Origin: Chrysogorgia sp. JL179-B06 | Taxonomy: Eukaryota > Cnidaria > Anthozoa > Scleralcyonacea > Chrysogorgiidae | NCBI GenBank assembly: GCA_035772405.1 | Contig: JAYKKM010000310.1 | Coordinates: forward strand, 2,155,001-2,219,000 | Length of the DNA stretch: 64,000 nt | Reading direction: 5' to 3' | Shown here: piece after piece, positions 37,336 through 48,249 of the stretch | How positions within the stretch are numbered: position 1 is the first letter of the stretch | How the letters are laid out: every line of letters starts with the position of its first letter | The notes under the pieces: generated by a model | Seen by the model: the letters and a program-made list of their open reading frames with translations, nothing else | Told to the model about the DNA's origin: nothing | Databases searched by the model: none | Translations under genes and position numbers: made by a program

Positions 37336-37833
37336 GAATCCACTTTTATCCATTCGTTTTGTTTCATATCGAGAATGTTCTTTATTGCATTCTCGATTTC
37401 GAGATCTGCCACGGTTTCCTTCAGTGATTCGATTTCAGCCGCCATATTGGAATGTTCCAAAATCAAATTTACCATTTTCGCCTCGATTCTGTCGCTCGCT
37501 GTGAAGCATTCCTACATTCTTCGTCTTGTTTCTCCTGTAGTTTTGTAAACATCGACATGATGTGATTTATTTCGGATATCAAAGTCCTTGCACTTCTCAC
37601 ATGTCGATATTTTATTTTCGCCTTCGGGGACAACAATATGAAGTTGAGCAAACACGTGTTCGACGGTCGTTTTTGATTTTTCGCTGATTTTGCTGTTCGT
37701 CGTATGTGCATATCCCTTCAAGACAAGTTTCCAAGTATTTGTCTTCGGTGTCTTCGAGTACAGATAGCTTTTTACTCTTTGGTCCCTGCGATTTCAGAGA
37801 GAAATTTCTTGGCTTCCCACAGGCAACAGCCAT
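37336..37833 (-). pseudogene. Degenerate zinc-finger/coiled-coil ORF, unrecognised
   Basis: Starts MAVACGKPRNFSLKSQG at 37,833. It then reads LEDTEDKYLETCLEGICTYD, a frame change, TTVEHVFAQLHIVVPEGENK, CEKCKDFDIRN, another frame change, SMFTKLQEKQDEECRNA, and a third frame, KMVNLILEHSNMAAEIESLK...NAIKNILDMKQNEWIK. The last part is a coiled coil. It ends at the 5' edge of LINE-D, so it could be the ORF1 of a LINE or an unrelated gene exon. No specific family was recognised. Confidence 0.5.
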
Positions 37834-38599
37834 TTGCCACTCAATTTTACTTCGCTTTCTACAAAGGCTTTTAGCTCATCAAAATCTCCTTCCAAAACAC
37901 ATTGCCTTCACTTTGCTTGGAAAATACCTTCACTACATTAACGTATAGAGAGCAGGTATGACTTCGAAAAAACTACGCTTTTATCCCTGAAACCCTAACT
38001 AGCACTACAACATTTGAAAGTAAGCCTCCCTTATTAGACGGTAAAGTATCTACTATTCTACTCACTTCATAATTCATTATGCATGCCATTATTTAAATTC
38101 CTAGATGGCTAGACCAAACCAAACCAAATTGTCTGAATTCTGAATGATACCCCGATTGTCATTGTTTTCTTAACAATAAGTCTACAAAAGGTTTCTTGAT
38201 ATATTCATTAAAACTTAAAGGCATATTATAAAGCACAAAAATTGTATCAAGTTCAACTTGGACTTTAGAGTTTAGACATGATCATGATCATGCACGTATG
38301 TTGCATGAGACCAGGCGTCTGATGCGTGCCACCGGGCCGGACAGGAACTGCAGGCCCGGGAAGTACTTTACGACTTTACGCGCGCTGCGGGTGTATTGCC
38401 GACTATTGTAAACAAAAGTTGCCAATTTTTTTTGTACGTTTGTTTATGATGCCGGATGAACAAAAAGTATGAAAATCTAAGAACGTACAGCCAGCATATT
38501 TTTACACAAGTTAACAAAAATAGAGAGCATTTTCAATTAGCTAATATTCTATACACTCTAATTCACTGTATTCTGAAAAGTTTTTTCTTCCTGGCTTAG
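37834..38599. other. No supported gene
   Basis: Contains a GC-rich patch (38,320-38,400, accgggccggacagg...cgcgctgcgg) upstream of the next gene's first ATG, possibly its promoter. Nothing else was recognised. Confidence 0.4.
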
Positions 38600-39182
38600 A
38601 TGGCGGCAGATTTACTATGCTGCGTTTGCCTGAAATTCTGGGCACATATTTGTTCTGTGTGTCACAAAACAGCACATGTCATATGTTCGGAAACAAGTGA
38701 AAATGATGAAGACAGGTTTATGGCCACGCTGTTGTTTGCAAAAATTGTTCCGCCTCTAGAAGCAGTGACGATACTGGCGAACCTCCAGTCAAGAAAACAT
38801 TTGGACTGGCAAATTAAGTATACTTCACAGTCTGACACCCTCAAACACAAGAAGCCTCAGCCTGCGAAAGAAGCCATGCCAGCCAAACGAATGCCATTGT
38901 TTGATGAATCGAAATCGTGTATTTGCGTAACGTGTTTTTGAAATAGCCACGAGCCCAGCATTTATGTTATGTCACGCCTTGATAATAGCACAAAAGAACG
39001 TCACCTGAAGAGGCGACACGCAGGGGAAACTAACAACGATATTAAAATATTGAATTTTAATTGCAGAAAAGAAATGGATGAAGCAAGGAAGAAATTTGCT
39101 TTTAAAAGGAAAGGATTCATGCCAAATTGTCAAAAATAAACAGAGGCTAATTACATTTGCAGGCATTGCAGCAGCTTGTCAG

Positions 39183-39990
39183 GTATTGATTTCATACATT
39201 TAAATATGGTAACAATTGTATAAACTGTAAAGCATGATTATTATGGATAAGATACTGACTACTGAGTCTCTAACCTCTTAAATATTTCGAGTTTCGAAAA
39301 AAAAGATCTATTTACTCGGGTTACCTGTGGTAACCGAGTCTAGGTTTTACCGTCCGTTTCTGTTTTTTTCATGTCGTGGTACCCAGGCTCCCAGGTTTGG
39401 TCGCGATTTTGCAATTCTTGCGTATATATAACAATATTTCCCGAGGTTATTAGTGGCAACTATCTATCTTCGAGATTATCTTCACAAACACAGTTTAATT
39501 ACAATGTTTAGCATGCTTTTGGCAACTGTCTGGTTTTCTATTCATTCCAATGCTGATTGGTACTCTATCTTCACAAACGGCACGCAGTTTTATAATTACA
39601 ACAATGTTTACAGTAAGATACCATATTTACATTTTTAATTTTATTGAGCAGTTGGCCCCGCGTGTTTATAAATTACGGAAAGTTCATCATATACAATTGC
39701 TTCGTTCTATTTTAAAACCTTATTTAATTTGATAACAATCAACAAGTACACGCAATATAAAGCTACGAAATTATATTTAAAGAGATTTTTGAGCAACCTG
39801 ATTTGTATTTTAAATGTGGTATCAACTATCAACTATCAAAAGTGGACAGGTATTCTATAATTGCTCCTTGAGCACATTGAATAACGATAGTCACACAATG
39901 AAAATATATATGCACATGGACCTTCCTTCAGCCAGGATTTCAGCCCAGCCTCAAATATTATAAAACAAATCTCTTAGAAATTGACATTGT
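39183..39990. other. Intron-like stretch, nothing recognised
   Basis: AT-rich, between the two exons of the ZNF862-like gene. Confidence 0.4.
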
Positions 39991-39997
39991 GATTAGT

Positions 39998-40251
39998 ATA
40001 TATATATATATAGATATATACGTGTAGGTTTTGGTCTACGAAATGCCAAAGAGTGCTCAACAACATATAGTTAGAGCAAATAATAGATTTTCGCTTACCT
40101 CCAAACTGGTCTGCCTACAACTTGTTTTCATCTGTATAAGATTCTTTTTACAGATGAAACAAGTTGTAGCAGAACCAGTTTTGAGGTAAGCGAAAATATA
40201 TATATATATATATAGATATATATATATAGATATATATATATAGATATATAG

Positions 40252-40300
<49 letters not shown>

Positions 40301-40345
40301 GTATATACATATACATATACATATATACATATACATATACATATA

Positions 40346-40377
<32 letters not shown>

Positions 40378-40535
40378 CATTACATATATACATATATACA
40401 TATATACATATATACATATATACATATATACATATATACATATATACATATATACATATATACATATATACATATATACATATATACATATATACATATA
40501 TACATATATACATATATACATGTATACATGTTAGC
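39998..40535. repeat. TA, TATACA and TATACATA microsatellites around a hairpin
   Basis: TA tract at 39,998-40,020, a hairpin element at 40,087-40,197, (TA)n/(TAGATATA)n at 40,196-40,250, a 6-bp period (catata) at 40,250-40,375 and an 8-bp period (acatatat) to about 40,530. Confidence 0.9.
40087..40197. repeat. Long hairpin, ~50-bp arms
   Basis: The left arm (40,087-40,136) and right arm (40,149-40,197) pair from attttcgcttacctcc...catctgta to tacagatg...ggtaagcgaaaat with about five mismatches or gaps and a 12-base loop. It is set in TA-rich microsatellite, like the hairpin at 4,041. Confidence 0.85.
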
Positions 40536-40539
40536 TAAA

Positions 40540-42196
40540 GTTTCAGCCATGACAATGTTGGACTCAAATGTGTTCATGTAATCAGCACTAATCACACACA
40601 ACTATAGGGCAAAGTTTCTTTATGGATTCCTACACAAGACACTGGTTCAGGGGCCAGGACCCAAAGCATGGCTAACCATAACCATTTTGGTTGTGCATAT
40701 ATCAAGAAACAGCTGCAGGCACCACATTTTAAGACCAGTCCTGGTTTATAACTTACAATGATGTTCAGTCCTGCATGGTTTCCATATATCCAGTACTGTA
40801 TTTATTATACATACTTGTGAAATGGCAATGTGAAATATATTTCACTGAAAAAATATATTGTACCCGCTTCCAGTATATATAGTATTGGCAATCAGAATGC
40901 CAAAATTGTAATAGACCTTGATGGCTGAGCTACAGTACTAGTGGTCTATTGGTGTTAGACCAGGAATATTCCTATCTTGACCAATCAGAAGCCACAAAAT
41001 ATTCACACTGCAAGCAAAACCTGAAATCTAGCCAAACATGGTGTCTGCTTAAAATTTGTATATGAGTGATGAAATAAATATGAAAACATGTACGGTAATG
41101 GAAAATTGTTCAGTTTGACATTTTCGAATAAGAAAATGAATTTGCTTGTCTATGGAGTATATCTACACCAAATTTGAGCAAAGTAATTACTATCTCATTT
41201 TTTAATCATCAATCCAGTCCACAAAGTCAACATAGACAGAACTTCACTGCCATAATTCCCCCATCACTGGCATATTATGGCCATTGAAAAATATCATCAT
41301 TATTACAAACTCAGTGGAATTTCAAGTCGCCATTCATGCAGCCAAAGAAATTACCGTTATTCCAATGTCCACCAAAATAACTTTGCTTTATAATTACCAC
41401 TTTGCTGGAATCGATGGAATGTATTGTGATTGTAACAATACCATATCAAATCAAGCCACTGCCATTCATACATCCAAAGAAATTACCGTTATTCAAATGT
41501 CCACCAAATGCTTTAAAACCATGCATGCTTGAATCAACGGAAACATTAAAGTGATTGTAACATTGCCATTATCAAACTAAGCGACTGTCGACAAATGTCA
41601 AAGCCACAAACTGGCTTCATTGCATATGTTTCGCCATTCCCATGCATCTCTCTTTTACATATTCTAGCTATTAAAGAAGACTATAAATGCCAAAATGAGG
41701 GCAGGCGGAGATAAAACCCTGGGTACGAGGGTTGCATGTTCTGATGCCATGGCAATTGACATACATCTACTGATGTATTGTATTGTATAAATCATTATCC
41801 TGGTCCAAATAGCCAATGAAAATTGTGAACACTATCAAAAACAGTATATAAACAGCAACTAGAATATAAGTAACACAAAAGGACACCATACCTGTGTCAT
41901 GTACTTCACTTCAGTTAATTGACAGTAAAATACCATGTACAGTATTAGTATATGAATTATATGTTTTGTCCCAATCTTGGTTCTCCATACATGTATAATT
42001 TTAATAAATAAAAAAATTATCCTTTGTAATATGTTGTAATAATTTAATAAGAACAAGTGAGCGGGTTTTCTAATTCTAACTGTCTAACATATGCGCGCCA
42101 TATGTCCCTAAATTTGTCCACTAATGAAGTTTACCCGAGTTAACGCCTAGCGAGCGTCTTGTTGTTGTCCTGTAATCATCGTTTCAATATGTTTAG
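40540..42196. other. Intronic/intergenic, with a ~130-bp tandem repeat
   Basis: 41,325-41,460 and 41,461-41,590 are diverged copies of one unit (cattcatgcagccaaagaaattaccgttattc-aatgtccaccaaa...). No exon recognised elsewhere. Confidence 0.6.
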
Positions 42197-43873
42197 CCTC
42201 CTTCGAAAAGCGGTCAAAAAGTTGATGGTTCCCTGTACGCAAACGCGCATGGTACGGAAGTTACCGCAGAACTAGAAGAACACGAATCCGATGAAAGCTG
42301 AACGTCCTGAAGCTGAATGAACGTCCTGAAGCTGTATGGCACTAACGGCAGTAGCTGAGCCTGAAACACCCCCAGTTCCACAAAATGAGAATGTCCACTC
42401 CGATTCCTCTTCAAAAGAAGATATTCACGAGCTTCATAAGAAATTAGCTGAGGTAGTCATAGCCGTGAAAAGCATGAAAATTTACAGCTTTCCAATCAAT
42501 CCGACGCTGGAAAGAGCACCGAAATCATCCCCCGCATTATCTGCTTTTGATACCCAAAGTGAACAGATAGATTGGGAAAATTTTAAAAATATTGTCAACC
42601 TCACCGAAAAAGATCTTCAAAATCAGATTTTATGGAGGTAATTCCGCAGAGAAAACGCCATCTGTTCTACGTTGTGAAACCTGCTACAATCTTTTGCAAT
42701 CGCGAATGAATGTTAAAGCAGCACAAGATCCGTGTAAAGTTGCTCTCAAAGGCATTGGCAAATACTCTGGTTCTTTGTCATCTGGACTGATTTTACCACC
42801 AGAGAAATCCGAGTTACTTGTGAATGGAGGAAACCCATGTTGGTACCGTATGAAGCACAACATCAAGCATCATTTGGCATGCGGCGGAGAACATTCGCAG
42901 TGCATTTTGAACGCTTTACAGCACGAGGCAATGGTAAAGAAGCAACAGGCCAGAGGAGAACGAGTCACACAAAACCTGGTTAGAATTGCTGTTTCCGTGA
43001 TCAAGTCCAAATTTTGGGAGCCAAATAGCCGCTCATGTCTCAACTGGGAGTGATCTTGGTGATTTTGGCCATTATCGCAATCACTTCAAACGAAATTATG
43101 GCCGCCATGAATGTTTGGATTGACCGCCAAACAGCCGTCTTCCTTTCAACGCCACTCGAGTCTACATCTTTTCCACCTCACTTCTTCATAACCGCAGAAA
43201 AAAGCACTCCTCGACGCCTTTCCAACCAAGCTGTAATTATTTGTCCCATGGTCGATGGTGAGCGCGCGGCCAATTCCAGTTGATTCCCCTATCGTCCTAT
43301 TCGTCAAAGGAAGGAGCCGGAGCCGTCAGTGGTGTTACTGCGAGCGAGCTTGCCAATCTGATTATTGGCACATCACCGAAGCTTTTTGGGCGCACAAATG
43401 TCCTGATTTCAATTTAAAGTCATCCTGGCAAGGAACTGCATGTGATGGGCAGTACCAAGCAAGAGAATTCGGAGAAACTCTGCACCAAGAACTGAACGTT
43501 TCCAAATCGATCCCGAGATTTGGGATCCCATCGCATTGGATCAATCTTGCCATCCTAACATACTGGATGGTAAGGTAGGATCGTCTTCTGAGTTTTTTTA
43601 GAAGGCTGGTAAACAGGTCCAAGAATATCCATACTATGTTTCGCAGAGGGAAGATGCTCAGCAGCGCTATCGCCATTGCCCAGTCAAAGGATGTGAAGCT
43701 GAAATTGACCAAGGTAACTGTGCAACACATATTTTGGTCCGTGCAGTATCATCAATTTCTTATCATCATTGGCAGTTTTGCAGTGTATGCCGAGGCCAGC
43801 ATGTGCTCTTTGTTGACGTGCTTGGATTTCGAAAGAACTCTTCATCTTTTTTTTTCCAAATACCGATTTATTT

Positions 43874-43934
43874 GAGGTGCTATATCTGAAACACTCAGAG
43901 TGCTTCATCAGGATACTTGTATCCAAACACCTCG
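43874..43934. repeat. Small nested hairpin
   Basis: gaggtg...cacctc outer stem, with acactc/gagtgc and ggatac/gtatcc inner stems. Read on the minus strand it contains CCTGATGAAGC...GAGTG, reminiscent of a hammerhead, but the GAAA core is missing. It sits at the end of the recognisable ZNF862-like coding. Confidence 0.6.
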
Positions 43935-44851
43935 AAGTTTGTTAAAAAAAACTCGCCGATCGCTTCATCAGTCTTGAAACCCAGCGGAGTTATTGCCAAT
44001 GAGCTGCATGTGGTGGAATTGGAAATACAGTGGAAACCATGCAATTACCTGCAGCAAGCTGCAAGTTGCTTCGTGCGAGGACTGGAAATCCGCCTTTACT
44101 TACATATGCGCTGTGGCGTAAGAGGCCATTTCCCCTCGCATTGTCTGTCACATGAAAACTAAACATACATATGCATCTTTTATGTATCTGAGTGAAAAGA
44201 TGACCTGTAAAGTCCTATTGGTATTGGCAGTCAATATGCTTTATTTTCGCCGTCAATAACTACAGTGACCGCGATCGTTGTTTCGACGTATATCAGTTTC
44301 GACGTATATATTAGCAGATTGGTCTGATTGTCATTTAAAATCGGGTCTTCAGTCAAATAAATGTTCTCTCAGTAAAACACGATCGGACCATGTAATAGGC
44401 TACCTTATGCGGTACTTGAAAATACTATTTGATAAGCTAAGGTGAATATATATTTATTTTTATATTTTCCTACCCATTTATTTCAATCGGATCAACTAAA
44501 TGAGTTTTCAACCAATCAGGCGACAATGACGGTGTGCTTAATTTAGCAACACAAATGCAAACACTGTCTGCGGCTCTACCAATCAGAATACAGGAGATTT
44601 TTTATGCGACAGAACATTGAAGCTCTAATCGCTTCGCCAGTCGTCACATGTCTTTGGCATAGCTAACAGTCAACTTCGCGTTTGGATTTAAATAATTTTC
44701 TTTCAATGCAACCAACACTAGAAATGACAGAGGTACAGTAATTATCACTACTAATTTAATATTATAACTATGATTTTACGGGGTAGTAATTGCGTCTGGT
44801 GTTGGAAGATACTTTGGCTTTCAAAATACTTGCCACTTGGCCTCTTAAATA
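43935..44851. other. No supported gene
   Basis: A short direct repeat (tttcgacgtatat twice at about 44,280-44,310). An open plus-strand stretch of 81 codons to 44,162 has no recognisable domain. Confidence 0.4.
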
Positions 44852-45026
44852 GTTTACAAGCGCAGCGTAAAAACCTGTTATTGTTGTACAAGCTGAATAC
44901 AGACTTGATGAGAAGGTAGATCAACTGATGATCTCTATTCTATGAAGTCCTGCTTGCTACCTTCTCATCAAGTCTGTATTCAGCTTGTGCAACAATAACA
45001 AGTTTTTCCATGCTGTGCTTGTAAAC
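44852..45026. repeat. Long hairpin, ~67-bp arms
   Basis: The left arm (44,852-44,918) and right arm (44,958-45,026) match with about six differences, from gtttacaagc...gatgagaaggta to taccttctcatc...cttgtaaac. The 39-base centre contains gatcaactgatgatc (a small hairpin) and tgaagtcctgcttg, similar to the loop aaagtctgtctg of the hairpin at 4,041. Confidence 0.85.
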
Positions 45027-45870
45027 TAGTTATTATCTAAATATAATATGTGACCATGTTCCTGTGCACATGTATGCAAATGTTTAACAGAGCTTTCCAG
45101 TTTAACAAACTTGATCCATAATTTTAGCTTTATCTCCATACTGTAATAAATAATACAGCACAGTCTGTCTGTTTTTCCTTGAGGTGTTTGAATGTGCCAC
45201 AAAGATGGAGTTAAATCTATTTTGTAAATTTGTTTTGGTTGAGAGGTTATTCCAAAGTCAGTTTGCATTGCAAAACATTGTTGACATACACAATATATAC
45301 ATTATGTTATTTTTCAAAAACAAACGACCTTGCATGTTTTGACTTTTGATGCGGGATACCACAGACCAAATATACTGGCGGCGAACCCTGCCAATGTTCG
45401 GACTGTTTGAACTTTATTCCGGCATGAGTGGCCTTTTTACCTTGAATTTATGATTGGCTCTTAGGTTAGTCACAGAATTGGCAGTTTCGTCACCTTTTCA
45501 CACCAATTTATTACCAATTTATCTGTCTATGCAGCACTCAAACGTTTTGGCCAAAAATTGGGTACTGGTGCGTCAGTGACCATAATTTCACAACTAATTG
45601 GCAACTGGCAACTTAAATCATTAAACACACATGTGCAGTACTTAATATATTTCAGTTTATACTCTGCTTCAGACTAATAAGCAAAGAAGCCTTCGAAAAA
45701 CAAAATTTGTAGAACTTATTTGATTTTGCAAGGAATTACATATTTGAATAGAATTCCTTTTTCTAAAATATTATATTTTCAGTAAAATGAATTATTTTAT
45801 ACAGTATAAAATGCTATTATAGACAGTGTACCAAATACAAATATTGATAATTTTCCTCTTTTTTAAAGGT
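45027..45870. other. No supported gene
   Basis: AT-rich; no upstream exons of the BEN gene fragment at 45,871 could be recognised here. Confidence 0.4.
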
Positions 45871-45877
45871 TTCTTAA

Positions 45878-46878
45878 AGAATCATTGTCAACCACATTGC
45901 ATTGCGCGCTCATGTTTTTTTATTCATACGGGAACTGTGAAATTAAATATGATATTTGATTCGCGTGATATGATAAGTACTGCGCTGCCAGCTATTATTT
46001 ATTATTTGAAAGCCTTCGCAATAAAGAGAAATGTCTGACTCCGAATCAGAATCAGATTTAAATGTTTCACGTTATGATACGGAAGATAATTTGAATATGT
46101 ATGGTTCAAACCAATTTATACGGGACAGCCGGAGGATAACGATAATCTTGGCGAGGAACAACCTGGGCCGTCGACTGTTTTCCTTGTCTGACCAAATAGA
46201 CGAAGTCAAGTAAATTGAATTTTTGTATACGCTAAAAACCTATAGCTAAATTCTGATTTTTTTGGTCAAATGCATTACATAAAATATTCTAATTGGAATT
46301 GTTGTTTACGTTCCAGTTCTGTAGCTGCAAGAACACTTGCAGTAAAGGCAGCGGCAGAAAGAAACGTGGTTGTCCTTGCCGTGACGAAGGGTTGCGTTAT
46401 GTCGACATTTGCAAGTGTGGCACTAAAAAGGCGAGCTGTAAAAATAAGGATGGTACAAGTGGCGGCGAAGCTGATCCCCAGAATACAAACGCTGGCCGAA
46501 ATGCCTTTGAACGCCACCAGATCGCTGTGGAAGAAGCAAAACAGCTAATTACGGTGAGCGTGTTTCACATACACGATACAATTCTGCCACCACATGCAAT
46601 GATATATACGCTTTGGCAGCCTATCGCTGGTTGATGTTGCCATATTTTTGCGCACAAAAACCCACAACCGGGGCGAAATATATGACAAATAAACACTAAA
46701 TGGCGTATACCAATACGTCTTCTAACCCAAACTTGCGTTTCTTTTTAATATTCAAGAAGGATGTTTAAGATATTCACGGATGACAAAACTCAAGTTTATT
46801 TGTAATGAATTTCTCGACCAACAAAATGGCGGCGGACCGAAATCACGCACGCAATGCAATGTGGTTGACAATGATTCT
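45878..46878. mobile_element. 1-kb element with TTAA target duplication and 29-bp inverted ends
   Basis: The ends AGAATCATTGTCAACCACAT.. and its complement are perfect for 29 bp, flanked by TTAA at 45,874-45,877 and 46,879-46,882. TTAA specificity is shared by piggyBac and Kolobok elements. It carries no transposase; its only coding is a cysteine-rich CXC-type gene, so it is non-autonomous or has captured a gene. Confidence 0.85.
46031..46555 (+). CDS. CXC-type cysteine-rich protein, two-exon fragment in the TTAA element
   Basis: Exon 1 starts at ATG 46,031 (MSDSESESDLNVSRYDTEDN), acidic. A one-base frame change near 46,125 allows QPEDNDNLGEEQPGPSTVFL. Exon 2 (about 46,313-46,555) reads FQFCSCKNTCSKGSGRKKRG, CPCRDEGLRYVDICKCGTKK and ASCKNKDG, ending EEAKQLIT before GTGAGC. 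The CxCxxxC...GCPC...CxCxxxxxxC spacing is that of CXC/tesmin-like zinc-binding modules, also seen in cnidarian transposon-associated proteins. No further exon lies before the element's right end, so the product is incomplete. Confidence 0.6.
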
Positions 46879-46985
46879 TTAAGACAAATGTTTCAAATGC
46901 TATCCTGATGTTAACAGAGTGATTGGGCAAGTGGCCATTGAATCTAGAAGAGGCCGCCATACAACAGACCGAGACAACTCAGTTA

Positions 46986-48249
46986 TCTTAAAAATTTTGA
47001 GTTTAGTAACTAATATATGAATATCAAAATAAATTAAACCTACTTTACAATTCAAATAACCTGGCAGTTGATGGAGTACTTTGTTGAGCAGGGTAGGGTT
47101 TTGTATGGTAATGAGTTTTTAGTTTTACAATGTACATAGTATGGTCCATTTGGCTGATGAGGTAGAAGAGTAAATGAATTGGAGGCATGTAGTGCCTCTT
47201 TTCCATTTGAAAACTTAATGCAGAAATTAAAAAGAATGGTGCGGTCAGGAAAGAACCCGATTGCACAAATTGCAAAACGTTTGAGTGAGTGAGTCCTGGT
47301 TTATTCAATCGACCTGTGAATCTACGCTTTGCTTAAAAAGCCCAGATAATATGCTTTCATTCTTACCAATTCATCTTGCTGTGAAGTGGTTTGATAAAGC
47401 TAATCACCTTGATGAAAGAAGAGATCAGGTATTTGTGTGAAGAGTTTATGAGAGAACTGATGCTTTTTTTATAAGTCAATGCGAAATCTCGCCTCATCGG
47501 TGTTCATAAGCAAATCAACGCTGGATAGCTCTTAAAAAGTTCCTTCTTCACAAGTTCTTAAGAAGAAAGCAATAAAGGTTGACCTTGCCAAGCAAGATTT
47601 TGTTTATGGCTTTACTGCACACTAACAACTAATAGTAAAGGTAATGTAATCGTGGTGGCTTCAGCACTCAAAATAACGCTAGCAAGTTTGGTGATCAGTT
47701 GTACCTGGTTAGACATGAACTTAGGGGGTCTGCTTCGACATTCGGGCAGTTAGTCATTTGTCAATTTGTGCATTAAAAACAAAATCATTATCATTTTCCC
47801 CTTCACTTGCACAAGGCTTTGGACAGACACTTTTGGTTATCTTAGCGATATAGCTAGCTCCTAGCTCCTACCCCTAGGGTTTTTGTTTAAGCGGAAGTAA
47901 ACTTATATGATGGGTTATAATATCGTACAGTTGTTACATGTACCAACTACATGAAATGAAAAATAATGACTGTTGATCCGCTATGACTGTGTAATTTTTC
48001 CCCTGATAGGGTATCAAAACCAATAGCTTTTTGGCAGAAGCATGTTTAAAGTTCAATTCACCCTACTGTTCTTTTTCTACTTGTAGTAATACCATACCCA
48101 TATATTATGTTAACTATGTATTAATTTTTGCACTACTTTAGATGGATTCTGCTATACGAAAATATGCTGTTGTTGAATTCTTGAAAGAAAATGCAGTTGT
48201 TGCAGAATCCCAAATGGATCGAGACATGTGATTTCGGTAGGCCAAATAT
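46986..48249. other. No supported gene
   Basis: AT-rich DNA between the second BEN fragment and the compositionally different tail of the window. Short open frames only. Confidence 0.4.

Larger units (their letters stand above)
38600..43880 (+). pseudogene. ZNF862/KIAA1586-like transposase-derived gene, two exons, broken
   Basis: Exon 1 (38,600-39,182) starts MAADLLCCVCLKFWAHICSVC, a PHD-like cysteine cluster. A frame change gives YGHAVVCKNCSASRSSDDTGE, and then CICVTCF-stop-NSHEPSIYVMSRLDNSTKERHLKRRH, a BED/C2H2-like finger split by an in-frame TGA. Exon 2 starts at 42,197 after tttag: PPSKSGQKVDGSLY, LHKKLAEVVIAVKSMKIY, LRCETCYNLLQSR, GNPCWYRMKHNIKHH, PPHFFITAEKSTPRRLSNQ, SWQGTACDGQYQAREFGETLH, DPSHWINLAIL, HTMFRRGKML. 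This block order is that of the large cnidarian family related to ZNF862/KIAA1586 (hAT-like). At least five frame changes and two or more stops make it a pseudogene. Confidence 0.7.
45858..46985 (+). pseudogene. Last exon of a second BEN-domain gene, split by a transposon
   Basis: After the acceptor-like ttttttaaag, the exon reads GGTTTCTTAAG, is interrupted at TTAA by a 1-kb element (45,878-46,878), and resumes at 46,883. With the element and one TTAA removed it reads FLRQMFQ, then, after a one-base shift near 46,902, PDVNRVIGQVAIESRRGRHTTDRD. This matches the last exon of the BEN gene at 24,160 (FLCRIFP...VNRVVGQVLIETRSGRH) at most positions. No earlier BEN exons were found nearby. Confidence 0.65.

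Noticed and set aside
40057..40521. CRISPR-like regular repeats at 40,250-40,530
   Set aside because: Simple 6- and 8-bp microsatellites without spacers, in a eukaryotic genome.
43874..43934. Hammerhead ribozyme on the minus strand (CCTGATGAAGCACTC...GAGTG)
   Set aside because: The CTGATGA box and a stem II are present, but the required GAAA after stem II is absent (TTTC instead).
46275..46517. 80-codon minus-strand frame over the CXC exon
   Set aside because: Antisense; the plus strand has the cysteine pattern and splice donor.
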